Shown: one piece after another, positions 15,480-24,625 of the stretch
How the letters are laid out: every line of letters begins with the position of its first letter
Numbering within the stretch: position 1 is the first letter of the stretch
Source of the DNA: an uncultured Bacilli bacterium
Lineage (GTDB): Bacteria > Bacillota_I > Bacilli_A > RF39 > UBA660
Assembly: GCA_944332475.1 (NCBI GenBank)
Contig: CALVKA010000002.1
Span: 197,147 to 261,146 of the forward strand
DNA length: 64,000 nucleotides
Reading direction: 5' to 3'
Made by a program: the position numbers and the translations under genes
Notes under the pieces: generated by a model
Database searches by the model: none
Told to the model about the DNA's origin: nothing
The model's input: only the letters and a program-made list of their open reading frames with translations

Positions 15480-16519
15480 ATAATCCCTCCTAAAAACAAT
15501 AATAGAAAGATAATAAAACAAATAAGATAAATAACAAGACTCCACACAACAACTTCTTTTATTCCTAGTGGTAAATCTCCAACAATTTTACCAGTTTGTC
15601 CATTCATAGCAAAAGTATAAGTCTTATCACGATATTTTGTATTAACCATCCATACTGGTAACAATATATAATAAACTTTCTGTTCTTGAACATTCAATTG
15701 ATTATCAAGGAGTGCACAAGATTGATGATTAACCGTTTCTCTCATTAAAGAAACTGACGTATTAACCGCCCGTCTCTGAGCTCTCTCAACCGCTTTGTCT
15801 TCATCTACATCATATTTTTCAGAAAAAAAGCCTGCCAAAAAAGCCTGATTATAGCTTACCAATCCTTGAAAATCAAACGGTTCCAAAGAATCCATTAAAT
15901 CATCTGGAAATCTAGAAGACCCATCTGCTAATACCTTATCGTAATCCATATTACCTTCACACACCACAGAAAAACCATCCGTTTTAGTATACTGATTTCT
16001 AAAATCAGTCCAAGTATGAACATCCGTAGCATTAAATTCAACTGTTCCAGACACCTGAAAATCATAAGCCCAAAAAGGTATATAGATACCTGTAATTTTT
16101 TGTATATTACCCTTAGTTTTAAATGCTTTAGGTACCAAAGGTTTATGCTTAACCACTTTTTCAAATGCCTTTGTAGCATCATCCTTTACTTTTTGAAAAG
16201 GAATAATTAAATCCGGAACACGACTATTATGAATTCGATCTTTTAATATAGCAGTATTTCCACAATAAACACAAAAAGTTGCCGTCGTATTTTCATCCGC
16301 AATAATTTCAGCACCACAACTTTGACAACGGTAAATATCAGCATCTTCCACTTTAATCTCTTTTTTCTCTTCAACTACACTTTTCTTCTGCGACTTTTGT
16401 AACTCCTCTAAAGTAAATTCACTACCACAATAAGAACATACCCATTTTTGTTTTTCTGGAGAAAAAGGAATAGTTGCCCCACAAGAAGGACATTTATAAT
16501 CTACTGCATTTGACTGCAT
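15476..16519 (-). CDS. Zinc-ribbon membrane protein, YdjG-like
   Basis: The 347-residue protein starts with two zinc ribbons: CPSCGATIPF with CSYCG, then CQSCGAEII with CVYCG, joined by a charged coiled segment. A globular domain follows, and one membrane helix sits at the very C-terminus (about 322-345). This layout matches B. subtilis YdjG, which joins YdjH in anchoring YdjI and PspA. I start at ATG 16519, four bases after GGTGAT; in-frame ATG/GTG codons lie just upstream. First gene of a coupled pair. Confidence 0.8.
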   Translation of the reverse strand: MQSNAVDYKCPSCGATIPFSPEKQKWVCSYCGSEFTLEELQKSQKKSVVEEKKEIKVEDADIYRCQSCGAEIIADENTTATFCVYCGNTAILKDRIHNSRVPDLIIPFQKVKDDATKAFEKVVKHKPLVPKAFKTKGNIQKITGIYIPFWAYDFQVSGTVEFNATDVHTWTDFRNQYTKTDGFSVVCEGNMDYDKVLADGSSRFPDDLMDSLEPFDFQGLVSYNQAFLAGFFSEKYDVDEDKAVERAQRRAVNTSVSLMRETVNHQSCALLDNQLNVQEQKVYYILLPVWMVNTKYRDKTYTFAMNGQTGKIVGDLPLGIKEVVVWSLVIYLICFIIFLLLFLGGII

Positions 16520-16557
16520 ACACATCACCCTATCATATATAGAATAGCATAGCCAAA

Positions 16558-16592
16558 CAAAAAAAAGAAGAGTTTTACTCTTCTTTTTTTTT
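16558..16592. terminator. Bidirectional terminator between ydjG-like and serS units
   Basis: Stem AAGAAGAGT/ACTCTTCTT (16565-16573 and 16577-16585), loop TTT, with T runs in both directions. It overlaps the end of the 46-residue ORF. Confidence 0.8.
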
Positions 16593-16715
16593 CAAACTAG
16601 ATTCTTTATCAACAACTTCTACTAAAAGTTTCCCTTCTTTTGAATTACAATCAATATGAATGTTTTTCATAGCAGCCTCTCGTCCTACTACTTCACATCT
16701 TTTATCTTCTTCCAT
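16575..16715 (-). CDS. Small protein, 46 aa, unknown
   Basis: Not recognised. The ORF reads MEEDKRCEVVGREAAMKNI and ends in KKKEE; it is charged, with two Cys and no membrane helix. The ATG at 16715 is three bases after GGTGATA, the spacing used by many proven genes here. It lies about 55 bases after serS, and its stop codon sits inside the terminator stem, so it could be the last gene of the T-box operon. Shortness leaves doubt. Confidence 0.45.
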   Translation of the reverse strand: MEEDKRCEVVGREAAMKNIHIDCNSKEGKLLVEVVDKESSLKKKEE

Positions 16716-16769
16716 TCTATCACCATTAAATAGTATGCCAAAAGAAAAAAGAAATATACCAATATTTCT

Positions 16770-18053
16770 TTATTCTGGTTTAATAACTTCCATACCACCC
16801 ATATAAGGCTGTAATACTTTAGGAATTTTAATACTTCCATCTTCTTGATAATTATTCTCTATTAATGCAATTAATCCTCTAGGAGTCGCAACCACTGTAT
16901 TATTTAAAGTATGTAAGAAATAAGTCCCTTTTTCACCTTTTTTACGAATACCCAAACGTCTAGCCTGTGCATCTCCTAAATTAGAACAACTTCCAACCTC
17001 AAAATATTTCTGTTGTCTAGGACTCCATGCTTCAACATCACAAGATTTTACTTTCAAATCAGCAAGATCTCCACTACAACATTCAAGTTGTCTGACAGGA
17101 ACATCTAAACTTCTAAAGAAATCAACCGTTAATTTCCACATCTTCTCATACCAATCCATAGACTCTTCAGGCTCACAAATAACAATCATCTCTTGCTTTT
17201 CAAATTGGTGAACACGATAAAGTCCTCTCTCTTCCAATCCATGAGATCCACCTTCTTTACGGAAACATGGAGAATAACTTGTCATATGAATAGGAAGTTC
17301 ACTATCTTTAATAATTTGATCTTTAAACTTACCAATCATAGAATGTTCTGAAGTTCCAATTAAGTATAAATCTTCCCCTTCTATTTTATACATCATAGCT
17401 TCCATTTCAGGAAATGACATAACACCAGTCACAACATCACTATGAATCATAAATGGAGGAATAGCATAAGTAAATCCAGCATCAATCATAAAATCTCTCG
17501 CATAAGCAAGAACTGCTTCATGAAGTCTAGCAATATCCCCAAGCAAATAATAAAATCCTTGACCACTAGTTCTACCAGCAGCATCCTTATCCATACCATG
17601 AAGCCTTTCAATAATATCCGCATGATATGGTATTTCATAATCAGGAACCACAGGTTCCCCAAATTTTTGAACTTCTACATTTTCACTATCATCTTTTCCA
17701 ATAGGTACAGTTGGATCCATAATTTGAGGAATCACCATCATGCGTTCTCTAATTTCATGAGATAGGTTGTCTTGTTCTTCTTCTAAGGATTTAATCTCAT
17801 CCGCCATAGAAGCAATCTTCTTTTTAACCTCTTCTGCCTCTTCCTTCTTACCTTCTTTCATTAATTTACCTATTTCACTACTCATTTTATTTTTATCAGC
17901 TTTTAAACCATCTGCTTTAACTTGTACTTCGCGCACTCTTTTGTCCATTTCATAAACTTCATCTACTAATGGCAATTTTTCATCTTGAAATTTTTTCTTA
18001 ATATTTTCCTTTACTAAATCTCTGTTTTCTCTAATTAATTTTATATCTATCAT
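16770..18053 (-). CDS. serS: Seryl-tRNA synthetase
   Basis: SerS charges tRNA-Ser (and tRNA-Sec where present). The 427-residue class II synthetase has the long antiparallel coiled-coil arm (about 30-105), motif 2 CFRKEGGSHGLEERGLYR, and motif 3 TVVATPRGLIALIENNYQ near the C-terminus. The ATG overlaps the upstream dipeptidase stop (ATGA). It is the third gene of an operon opened by a T-box leader at 19.5 kb whose likely codon is serine, so the amino acid itself should control this operon. Confidence 0.97.
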   Translation of the reverse strand: MIDIKLIRENRDLVKENIKKKFQDEKLPLVDEVYEMDKRVREVQVKADGLKADKNKMSSEIGKLMKEGKKEEAEEVKKKIASMADEIKSLEEEQDNLSHEIRERMMVIPQIMDPTVPIGKDDSENVEVQKFGEPVVPDYEIPYHADIIERLHGMDKDAAGRTSGQGFYYLLGDIARLHEAVLAYARDFMIDAGFTYAIPPFMIHSDVVTGVMSFPEMEAMMYKIEGEDLYLIGTSEHSMIGKFKDQIIKDSELPIHMTSYSPCFRKEGGSHGLEERGLYRVHQFEKQEMIVICEPEESMDWYEKMWKLTVDFFRSLDVPVRQLECCSGDLADLKVKSCDVEAWSPRQQKYFEVGSCSNLGDAQARRLGIRKKGEKGTYFLHTLNNTVVATPRGLIALIENNYQEDGSIKIPKVLQPYMGGMEVIKPE

Positions 18054-18988
18054 TTTAATACCCTCCTAAATAATTTATCATAACTATTTTGATATAATAA
18101 CTGACGAATTTCTGTATCAGAAAAATAACTTTTCTTTAACAAATCTTCTATTTCTTTTCTTACACTTCGATAAGAAAACACTTGAATATCATCTCTTCCC
18201 CCTAAAAACTCTGGATCAAATTTCATATCATCTGTAGACACTCCAACACAATCGATTCCTAACAAATCTTTAACATGTTTTATATGTCTCACATATTGTT
18301 CCTTTAATTCCTCTAAATCTTCACTCGAGGAGACAAAAGGTCCATAAGAAACAAGTCCAATAATAGGCGAAAACTCCTTCAAAGCTAATATTTGATTATC
18401 ATCCAAATTTCTTGGATGAGAACACAAAGAATAACAATTAGAATGGCTAGCAATGACCACAACTTCCATACCCCGATTTCTAGCAGATTTTAAAACCTCT
18501 ACTGTATCATAAAACGTTTGACGGTTCATATGAGACAAATCAATAGAAATTCCTAAATCAATCGCTTTATTCAAAAGCTGTTTTCCTTCCTCTGTAAGAC
18601 CTCCATTGCCTCGATTACCAGATCCATAACGATTAGGATTATTCCAAACCAATAAAATGTTACGAAGACCTAATTGATATAGTTCTTCTAACTCATCTGG
18701 TCCTGTGATATAATCACACCCCTCGATACTATATATAACATCCAAATCAGGAAAATACTTTGGAAATAAAGATGTTGAAATACGAAATATATCAACAACA
18801 TCAATATCCTGATAAAAATCTCCCATTTCTTCTTTCATTTCCTCTTCATTCATAAAATAAAGATTCGCAACAACACCTGTTACTCCAGAATCCATTATTC
18901 TTTTTTGAAGTTCTTCCACATAGCTAAAATCATCTTTTAAATAACTATAATATAAAATAGACAATAAATCATAATGTAAATCAATCAT
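18050..18988 (-). CDS. Membrane dipeptidase-like protein (peptidase M19)
   Basis: M19 enzymes are zinc dipeptidases with a TIM-barrel fold. The 312 residues show the first metal motif as DLHYD (residues 3-7), the bridging Glu in YSIEGCDYITG, HMNRQTFYD, and the His pair around ASHSNCYSLCSHPRNL, followed by VGVSTDD. No signal peptide is visible, so it is likely cytosolic. It overlaps both neighbours by ATGA, tightly coupled between the HD gene and serS. A role in freeing serine from dipeptides would fit the operon but is inference. Confidence 0.85.
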   Translation of the reverse strand: MIDLHYDLLSILYYSYLKDDFSYVEELQKRIMDSGVTGVVANLYFMNEEEMKEEMGDFYQDIDVVDIFRISTSLFPKYFPDLDVIYSIEGCDYITGPDELEELYQLGLRNILLVWNNPNRYGSGNRGNGGLTEEGKQLLNKAIDLGISIDLSHMNRQTFYDTVEVLKSARNRGMEVVVIASHSNCYSLCSHPRNLDDNQILALKEFSPIIGLVSYGPFVSSSEDLEELKEQYVRHIKHVKDLLGIDCVGVSTDDMKFDPEFLGGRDDIQVFSYRSVRKEIEDLLKKSYFSDTEIRQLLYQNSYDKLFRRVLK

Positions 18989-19476
18989 AAAGTCACCCCA
19001 TTTTTATCTAAATAAATTCTAAGTCTTTCCACTTCTTCTTTATATTTAGAAATCAAATACCGTTTTGTCTTCTCATCTAATTTATTCAATCTATCTAAAT
19101 TAAAATTATCCATCATATCAAAATATTTAACTTTAATAGCATCCATATTACCAGTATCAATAATTGTACTAATCCAATCATGATAATTCATGCTTTCATC
19201 TTTAGTAACAATTCTTACAATTTCGACAACAGAATCAGAAAACCCCAATTCCTTCAAATCATCAAATGATATATCAGAAACATCCTCTACAACATCATGA
19301 AGTAAAGCAGCAACTTTAGCATCTCCCATCGAAAGACAATCACTAACTCTAATTAAATGTCCCAAATAAGGTTCTCCAGCTTTATCTTTTTTATCTTTAA
19401 ATAAATAAGAAACCAAGCGATAAGCTCTATCATATTCATCCGAAATCTCTTTAAATAATAATAATTTTTTTTCCAT
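18985..19476 (-). CDS. HD-domain hydrolase, (p)ppGpp hydrolase-like
   Basis: The 163-residue protein resembles small alarmone hydrolases and other HD-family enzymes: YLGHLIRVSDCL supplies the first His, AALLHDVVEDV the HD pair, and KVKYFDMMDNFN the later Asp. There is no synthetase domain, TGS or ACT, so it would be a single-domain (p)ppGpp or nucleotide hydrolase. AAGGTGGTGAT lies just before the ATG, right after the T-box terminator. First gene of the HD-M19-serS operon. A link between serine supply and alarmone removal is plausible but unproven. Confidence 0.75.
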   Translation of the reverse strand: MEKKLLLFKEISDEYDRAYRLVSYLFKDKKDKAGEPYLGHLIRVSDCLSMGDAKVAALLHDVVEDVSDISFDDLKELGFSDSVVEIVRIVTKDESMNYHDWISTIIDTGNMDAIKVKYFDMMDNFNLDRLNKLDEKTKRYLISKYKEEVERLRIYLDKNGVTL

Positions 19477-19493
19477 ATTATCACCACCTTATA

Positions 19494-19660
19494 TAAAAAA
19501 AGATGATACCTACAAGGAGTGCATAAGCACGGTACCATCCTTTCTTTCACTCAAAGTCTAACGGCAATTACCGGGAATAAATCCATCTATAGAGTAGACA
19601 AATAAGTCTTTAATATCGTTTTCACCAACCACGAATTCTCTACCATTAAAGTATCTTATT
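19494..19660 (-). promoter_or_regulatory. T-box riboswitch, probably serine-specific
   Basis: T-box leaders sense uncharged tRNA and permit readthrough. The minus strand holds the T-box core GGATGGTACCG (19540-19530) followed by terminator stem GATGGTACC/GGTATCATC with an inner GTGC/GCAC hairpin and six T (19500-19495). Upstream, stem I closes with TAGAG (19642-19638) and CTCTA (19594-19590); the base just before CTCTA is A, preceded by TCT (19598-19596), a serine codon in the specifier position. serS is in the operon, which supports this. The variable base of the UGGN bulge is U; tRNA-Ser normally has G73 and would favour C, so a G-U contact or another codon must be considered. Confidence 0.8.
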
Positions 19661-19716
19661 ATTAGTTCTAATTATCGATTTGTTATTAGTATATAATGTT
19701 TAAAAAAATTTATCAA

Positions 19717-20838
19717 CTATTTTTCGCAAAGAATTGCTCCATCTGGCACTTTGACTTCGGAAGCAGAAATATTCGTAGTATCAGAAGAGACCACTTTATC
19801 TCCATCCGTCATAACATAATAGAAAGTAAGTTTATTTTGGACATTTTCAACTCTTACATAGCCACGAATAGGATTTCCATTAAAAGAAGAACGTACAGGA
19901 ATAGGAAGAGTAAATAACTCTGTAGCATCATCAAACGAAATAAAATAAATACCATCTTTTGTAGTTACATTACCTTCTCTACAACTATAAACGCCATCTT
20001 CAACATCCGACCGAATCGTTTGATAAATGTTATCTACATCACTCAAAAAGAAATATTCTTTCAACGTATCCATAAACGGAGCATGTAATAAAGCATAAAA
20101 CACCAAAAAGATTGCAACAGAATAAACAAAAGCTGGAAGCATCGTATTTCTACGTTTTCCTTTATCTACATAGCGTTTATATCTTTTTCCATCACCTTGA
20201 TAAATAGCCCGATCACTAAAAGCAATAATTGGTAATAAGATAAAAGGGAAAAACAATGTAGACCATCCATTTTTACCAAATACCTTTCCTAATTTATAAT
20301 TTACATAAAGGAAATAAAATATTCCAAAAACAGGAATGAGTAAAAATAAAAATTTCCAACCATTTCCTACTGCAATATCATAATAGGCATATTGACTATA
20401 AAAGGGAACCAAAGGAACAAAACCTGAATAACCACCTTTCATATAGATAGAAATATAAACCAATAAGTAAAAGGTAATTATAAAATATACCAAAGCAACA
20501 GCTAATGACAACCAAACAGAATAATGAAATAAAACATAACAAAGAACAGCTAAAGCAATCGCAAAAAAAGTAAGTAATCCCAACTGCACTCTTGTATCAA
20601 CATAAGTAGACTTTTTATTTTTCTCCGGTGTATCCACATAAACTTTACCACCAATTTCGATGGTATTAGAAGCTCCTCCAGCTGACTCTTGATACTCCTG
20701 GTTAGCTTTGTCTAATTCAGAATCTGTAATATAACGCTTCATCTGTTGATTATCAGGATGATCATAATTTAAAGCACCACATTTCATACAATATCGTTGC
20801 TCTGAACTCATTTCTGCTCCACAGCGAGGACAAATCAT
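19717..20838 (-). CDS. Zinc-ribbon polytopic membrane protein
   Basis: The 373-residue protein starts with a zinc ribbon (MICPRCGAEMSSEQRYCMKC), then a cytosolic linker, and about six membrane segments between residues 85 and 250 (including FVPLVPFYSQYAYYDIA, a pattern seen in DUF5684-type proteins with a signal-peptidase-like membrane core), then a C-terminal outside domain with a possible disulphide (CREGN and the last CEK). I start at ATG 20838, seven bases after GGAGG; upstream ATGs sit inside the site. Function unknown. Confidence 0.7.
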   Translation of the reverse strand: MICPRCGAEMSSEQRYCMKCGALNYDHPDNQQMKRYITDSELDKANQEYQESAGGASNTIEIGGKVYVDTPEKNKKSTYVDTRVQLGLLTFFAIALAVLCYVLFHYSVWLSLAVALVYFIITFYLLVYISIYMKGGYSGFVPLVPFYSQYAYYDIAVGNGWKFLFLLIPVFGIFYFLYVNYKLGKVFGKNGWSTLFFPFILLPIIAFSDRAIYQGDGKRYKRYVDKGKRRNTMLPAFVYSVAIFLVFYALLHAPFMDTLKEYFFLSDVDNIYQTIRSDVEDGVYSCREGNVTTKDGIYFISFDDATELFTLPIPVRSSFNGNPIRGYVRVENVQNKLTFYYVMTDGDKVVSSDTTNISASEVKVPDGAILCEK

Positions 20839-20880
20839 AATCATTCCTCCCATCTTCTATAAGTTTAACACGAGAAAAAC

Positions 20881-20904
20881 AAAAAAAAAAGACCTATTTG
20901 GCCT
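20881..20904 (-). terminator. Intrinsic terminator of spoVS
   Basis: Stem AGACC/GGCCT (one G-U pair) with an A/T loop, followed by about ten T on the minus strand. Confidence 0.7.
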
Positions 20905-21154
20905 CTATAATTAATTTAATAGCAGTACGTTCTTCCCCATCAATTGCAATATCTTGAAAGGCAGGAATACACACCAAATTTTTTCCAGAAGGTGCTACAA
21001 ATCCTCTCGCAATCGCTACAGCTTTAATTGCTTGATTTAGCGCTCCAGCACCAACAGCCTGAATTTCTGCAGTTCCATTTTCACGAAACACATTAGCAAG
21101 AGCACCTGCTACACTATTAGGGTTCGATTTACTGCTGACTTTTAATGTTTCCAT
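20894..21154 (-). CDS. spoVS: Stage V sporulation protein S
   Basis: SpoVS is a small Alba-like nucleic-acid-binding protein needed for spore coat assembly and dehydration in B. subtilis. The 86 residues are close to identical to known SpoVS in the blocks SNPNSVAGALANVFRENG, GAGALNQAIKAVAIARGF and DGEERTAIKLIIE. SpoVS also occurs in some non-spore formers, so it is weaker evidence than CotE. In B. subtilis it lies near rny and miaB; here it stands alone with its own terminator. Confidence 0.96.
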   Translation of the reverse strand: METLKVSSKSNPNSVAGALANVFRENGTAEIQAVGAGALNQAIKAVAIARGFVAPSGKNLVCIPAFQDIAIDGEERTAIKLIIEAK

Positions 21155-21213
21155 AAATTCATTCCTCTCTTTCTATATCACTAATATATGAACGAGAAGA
21201 AAAAATATGATAT

Positions 21214-22122
21214 CTATTTTACTTTTTCAATCGCTTCTTTTACAACATCAATACTATGTTGTAACTTACAAGCTTCTTCCTCTGTTAAATCTACATAAAC
21301 ACGACCCTTTGCCCCACGCTTATTAACAATCGTAGGAAGGCCAATATAAACTCCGTTTTCCTTATCATAAGTAGAAACCGTAATAATTGTATTTTCATCA
21401 CCCAAAATAGCATTCGTAATATACACTAAACACATACCAATCCCATAATAAGTAGCCCCCTTACGCTCAATAATGTGATAAGCCGCATTTTTCACTTCAT
21501 CTGCTATCTGAGTCCTTTCTTCTACAGATAAAAATTTACCAATACTCTGTAAACCAACAGTAGCATTACTCCAAGGAACAAACTCACTATCACCATGTTC
21601 TCCAATAACATAAGCATGAATATTCTTAGGTCCAATCCCCAACTTTTCACCAATTAAATAACGTAGACGAGAAGTATCCAAACTTGTTCCACTTCCCAAT
21701 ACTCTATGACAATCAAATCCCGAATATTTCCAAGTAAGATAAGTCATCACATCCACTGGATTTGTAGCAACCAAGAAAATTCCTTTAAACCCACTTTTAA
21801 CAACAGAAGTAACAATAGACTTAAAAATTTTACTATTCTTATAAATCAAATCCATACGTGTCTCATGCTTCTCCTGATTAGCCCCTGCTGCAATGACAAC
21901 AATTTTGGCATCACTACAATCTTCATAAGTACCACAACGAATATCAATCTTAGAAGGAGCAAAGGCAAGACAATGATTTAAATCCATTGCTTCTCCTTCT
22001 GCTCTTGATTTATTTAAATCTACTAATACTAATTCATTAACACTAGTCCGCTGATTTAGTAATGCATAAGCATAGCTCATACCAACATTACCACAACCAA
22101 CAATAACAACTTTATTATGCAT
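21214..22122 (-). CDS. ldh: L-lactate dehydrogenase
   Basis: Converts pyruvate and NADH to L-lactate to recycle NAD in fermentation. Seen in 302 residues: the NAD loop GCGNVGMSYAYAL, the substrate loop AAGANQEKHETRMDL with Gln at the position that selects lactate (Arg in malate dehydrogenase), TNPVDVMTY, and the catalytic His in IGEHGDSEF. ATG 22122 follows AGGAGGG. It is about a dozen residues shorter than usual, which is mostly the N-terminus. It suggests a fermentative life style. Confidence 0.95.
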   Translation of the reverse strand: MHNKVVIVGCGNVGMSYAYALLNQRTSVNELVLVDLNKSRAEGEAMDLNHCLAFAPSKIDIRCGTYEDCSDAKIVVIAAGANQEKHETRMDLIYKNSKIFKSIVTSVVKSGFKGIFLVATNPVDVMTYLTWKYSGFDCHRVLGSGTSLDTSRLRYLIGEKLGIGPKNIHAYVIGEHGDSEFVPWSNATVGLQSIGKFLSVEERTQIADEVKNAAYHIIERKGATYYGIGMCLVYITNAILGDENTIITVSTYDKENGVYIGLPTIVNKRGAKGRVYVDLTEEEACKLQHSIDVVKEAIEKVK

Positions 22123-22167
22123 ATCATCCCTCCTACTATTAGTATAACACGATATTAAGAACAAAAG

Positions 22168-22194
22168 AAAAAAAATAGACATAAAAGTCTATTG
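22168..22194 (-). terminator. Intrinsic terminator of the SGNH hydrolase gene
   Basis: Stem AATAGAC/GTCTATT (22174-22180 and 22187-22193), then T residues on the minus strand, overlapping the stop codon. Confidence 0.8.
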
Positions 22195-23250
22195 TAAATA
22201 TTTCATAATTTCATCTGTCACCACTTCATATCCTTCATCAGTTAAATGCAATCCATCCTTAGAATAATCTTCTACAATCTTATCTTCATCACTATCAGAA
22301 TCCAAAAGCAAATCATAAGTATCGATAAAAGTAATATCATGATCTTTACAATATTTCTCTAATTCTTCATTAATAGAGACAATAACTTCATTCGTACGAT
22401 CTCCAGAACCACTTCTATCTTCATCAACTGGATAAATAGCCTCTAAATAAAGCTCCGCATAAGGACGATTCTCATGAATATCCTGTAAAATTTCCTCTAT
22501 ATTATGAATAATATCTTCTTCCTCTACTCCATCTTCAATATCATTTGTTCCAATTAATAAAAATATCTTAGAAGGATTATACTGATAAACTCTTTCTTTC
22601 ATATTATCCAAAATATCTTCTGTTTGATTACCACTAATCCCACTATTAACAACAGGCATATCTTTAAAATATTTTTCCAAATCATACTGTTCTGTAATAG
22701 AATCACCTAAAAATAAATAGTTATCATCAACAACCACAACTTCTTTTTCTTCCGTAACAACTTCTTTTTTTTCAGGTCTAGTAATAAGATAAATACAAGT
22801 AACCAAAAGACTCAATAACAACACAAGAACAATAATAAAAGTAACAACCCTACCTACTCGCAATTTTGATTTTTTATGTAACGCTTTCTCGCTTTTTGCT
22901 GTTTGTTCTGCTCGCGTCTTTTCATAAGACTGATTTAACTCTTCTACAATTCGATCCTTTTTCTTTCTCTTGTTTTCAACAAAACTAGTATCAAGCTCAT
23001 CTGAAAATGTCATCTCATCAAAGTTAAATACTTGTTGTTTAGTAATCGTAAAATCATTATCATAACTATTTTGATTACGATTTTCTCTATATCCATTATC
23101 CTTAGAAACATTATTCTTTTTATAGTTATGATTCGAATTAGAAGACCTATATCCCCGATAATTCTTATTGTTAGAATATCTAGAACTTCTTCTACGATAA
23201 TTATAATTACCATTATTATTAGAATTGTTTTTATGATTATCGTTATTCAT
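22189..23250 (-). CDS. Membrane-anchored SGNH/GDSL hydrolase
   Basis: The 353-residue protein has three parts. The first 80 or so residues are low complexity, Asn/Arg/Tyr-rich (NNDNHKNNSNNNGNYNYRRR). A membrane helix follows near 140-160. The outside domain is an SGNH esterase: block I YLFLGDSITEQY, the Gly block GISGNQTEDIL, block III LIGTNDIEDG, and the catalytic Asp-His in DGLHLTDEGY. Such enzymes remove acetyl or other esters, often from cell-wall polymers. The Asn-rich N-terminus would be cytosolic, which is unusual. ATG 23250 is chosen; it follows GAGGATG. Confidence 0.85.
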   Translation of the reverse strand: MNNDNHKNNSNNNGNYNYRRRSSRYSNNKNYRGYRSSNSNHNYKKNNVSKDNGYRENRNQNSYDNDFTITKQQVFNFDEMTFSDELDTSFVENKRKKKDRIVEELNQSYEKTRAEQTAKSEKALHKKSKLRVGRVVTFIIVLVLLLSLLVTCIYLITRPEKKEVVTEEKEVVVVDDNYLFLGDSITEQYDLEKYFKDMPVVNSGISGNQTEDILDNMKERVYQYNPSKIFLLIGTNDIEDGVEEEDIIHNIEEILQDIHENRPYAELYLEAIYPVDEDRSGSGDRTNEVIVSINEELEKYCKDHDITFIDTYDLLLDSDSDEDKIVEDYSKDGLHLTDEGYEVVTDEIMKYLQ

Positions 23251-23345
23251 AACATCACATCCTCGTCCGTAAAGAAAAGATAATAAATACCCTTCTCCTC
23301 TATCCAAGAATGATTATACATCATTAGAATTCAAATAGTCAATTT

Positions 23346-24539
23346 CTAATCAAAAGAAAACGTAAAATCACCTGATACCAAATCTATGAATCCTCGTCCA
23401 AAAAGTTCTAAAAACGAAAGTCTTGAAACAGATTCCGACACAGTAACTGGAACACTAGTAACTTCTTTATTATTTTCTTTTACTATAACTTCACCAACAA
23501 TATCTCCAGGCTTAACTGGAAGAGAATATTTTTTCAATTTAATATCATAATCATATTTTCTTTTTGTAGCAGTCTTTTCTGATAAAACACCAATATCAGA
23601 AATCGCAACTAATGACATAGATTCTTTATTTGCCTTATCCAATGGAATAGTTTGTAATACCTCATCTTTTGATTTAATTAAATTCATTTGATAATGATTA
23701 AATCCATAATCTAACAAACTCATAACTTCCTGGTTCCTAGTATTACTATTTTCTTCTCCTAATACAATAGCAATAAATCGTAAATTATCTTTCTTAGCAG
23801 TAGCAGCCAAACAATATTTAGCTGCATCTGTATGCCCGGTCTTTAACCCATCAGCCCCTTCATAAAAACGAACTAATTTGTTAGTATTAACAAGCCAGAA
23901 CTCATTTTCCGTATCTTTTCTCAAATAATCTTCATAAACAGAAGAAAATTCAAATATTTCAGGATAATTAACTACCAATTCTCTCGCAATCATAGCCATA
24001 TCATAAGCACTGGAATAATGACCATCTTCATCAAGACCCGTACAGTTCTTAAAAACCGTATGTTTTAAACCTAAGTCCTTAACTTTCTGATTCATCTCTT
24101 CAACAAACGCAGCTTCACTTCCAGCCAAAACTTCTGCCATCTGTACCGTTGCATCATTAGCACTAGCCATAGAAATACCCTTAAATAAATCGCGAATACT
24201 AATTTTTTCACCAACACTTAAATAAATTTGTGAACCACCCATATCAGCAGCTGTTTGACTAACCGTAACAACATCATCCCAAGAAATTTTTTCTTCACGA
24301 ATAGCATCCAAAATTAAAATTTGTGCAACCATCTTCGTCATAGAAGCAACCGCAACTTCCTTATTTTCTTCTTTCGCAAAAACTATTTTGCCACTATTAG
24401 CCTCCATTAATACCCCACTAACAGCCCCCGGAATTAATTCTGTCTCTACACTATCACTACCTTCTTCTGCAGAAACAGGCAATAAAAACAAAAAGCTAAA
24501 TAATAAAAAACTACAAATGACAAGCAACCCTTTTCTCAT
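23346..24539 (-). CDS. D-alanyl-D-alanine carboxypeptidase (PBP5/DacF type)
   Basis: This low-mass penicillin-binding protein trims the terminal D-Ala of peptidoglycan. The 397 residues have a signal peptide (MRKGLLVICSFLLF), the SxxK motif SMTK in VASMTKMVAQIL, the SxN motif SAND (ASANDATVQMAE) and KTG in GLKTGHTDAAKY, then a PBP5 C-terminal beta domain and an amphipathic anchor (FLELFGRGFIDLV). ATG 24539 follows GGAGGT. In sporulators DacF-like enzymes act on the cortex, but the vegetative DacA cannot be excluded. Divergent from the vanY-like gene. Confidence 0.93.
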   Translation of the reverse strand: MRKGLLVICSFLLFSFLFLLPVSAEEGSDSVETELIPGAVSGVLMEANSGKIVFAKEENKEVAVASMTKMVAQILILDAIREEKISWDDVVTVSQTAADMGGSQIYLSVGEKISIRDLFKGISMASANDATVQMAEVLAGSEAAFVEEMNQKVKDLGLKHTVFKNCTGLDEDGHYSSAYDMAMIARELVVNYPEIFEFSSVYEDYLRKDTENEFWLVNTNKLVRFYEGADGLKTGHTDAAKYCLAATAKKDNLRFIAIVLGEENSNTRNQEVMSLLDYGFNHYQMNLIKSKDEVLQTIPLDKANKESMSLVAISDIGVLSEKTATKRKYDYDIKLKKYSLPVKPGDIVGEVIVKENNKEVTSVPVTVSESVSRLSFLELFGRGFIDLVSGDFTFSFD

Positions 24540-24580
24540 ACATACCTCCATTATTTTGTATGTAAAATATAAAAAAAATA

Positions 24581-24609
24581 TACATAAATAAATAAAACAA
24601 TGATATGAT
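24581..24609 (+). promoter_or_regulatory. Probable sigma-A promoter of the vanY-like gene
   Basis: TACATA (24581-24586), 17-base spacer, TATGAT (24604-24609). The -35 box is poor, so confidence is limited. Confidence 0.4.
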
Positions 24610-24625
24610 GAGAATAGGTGATAAT

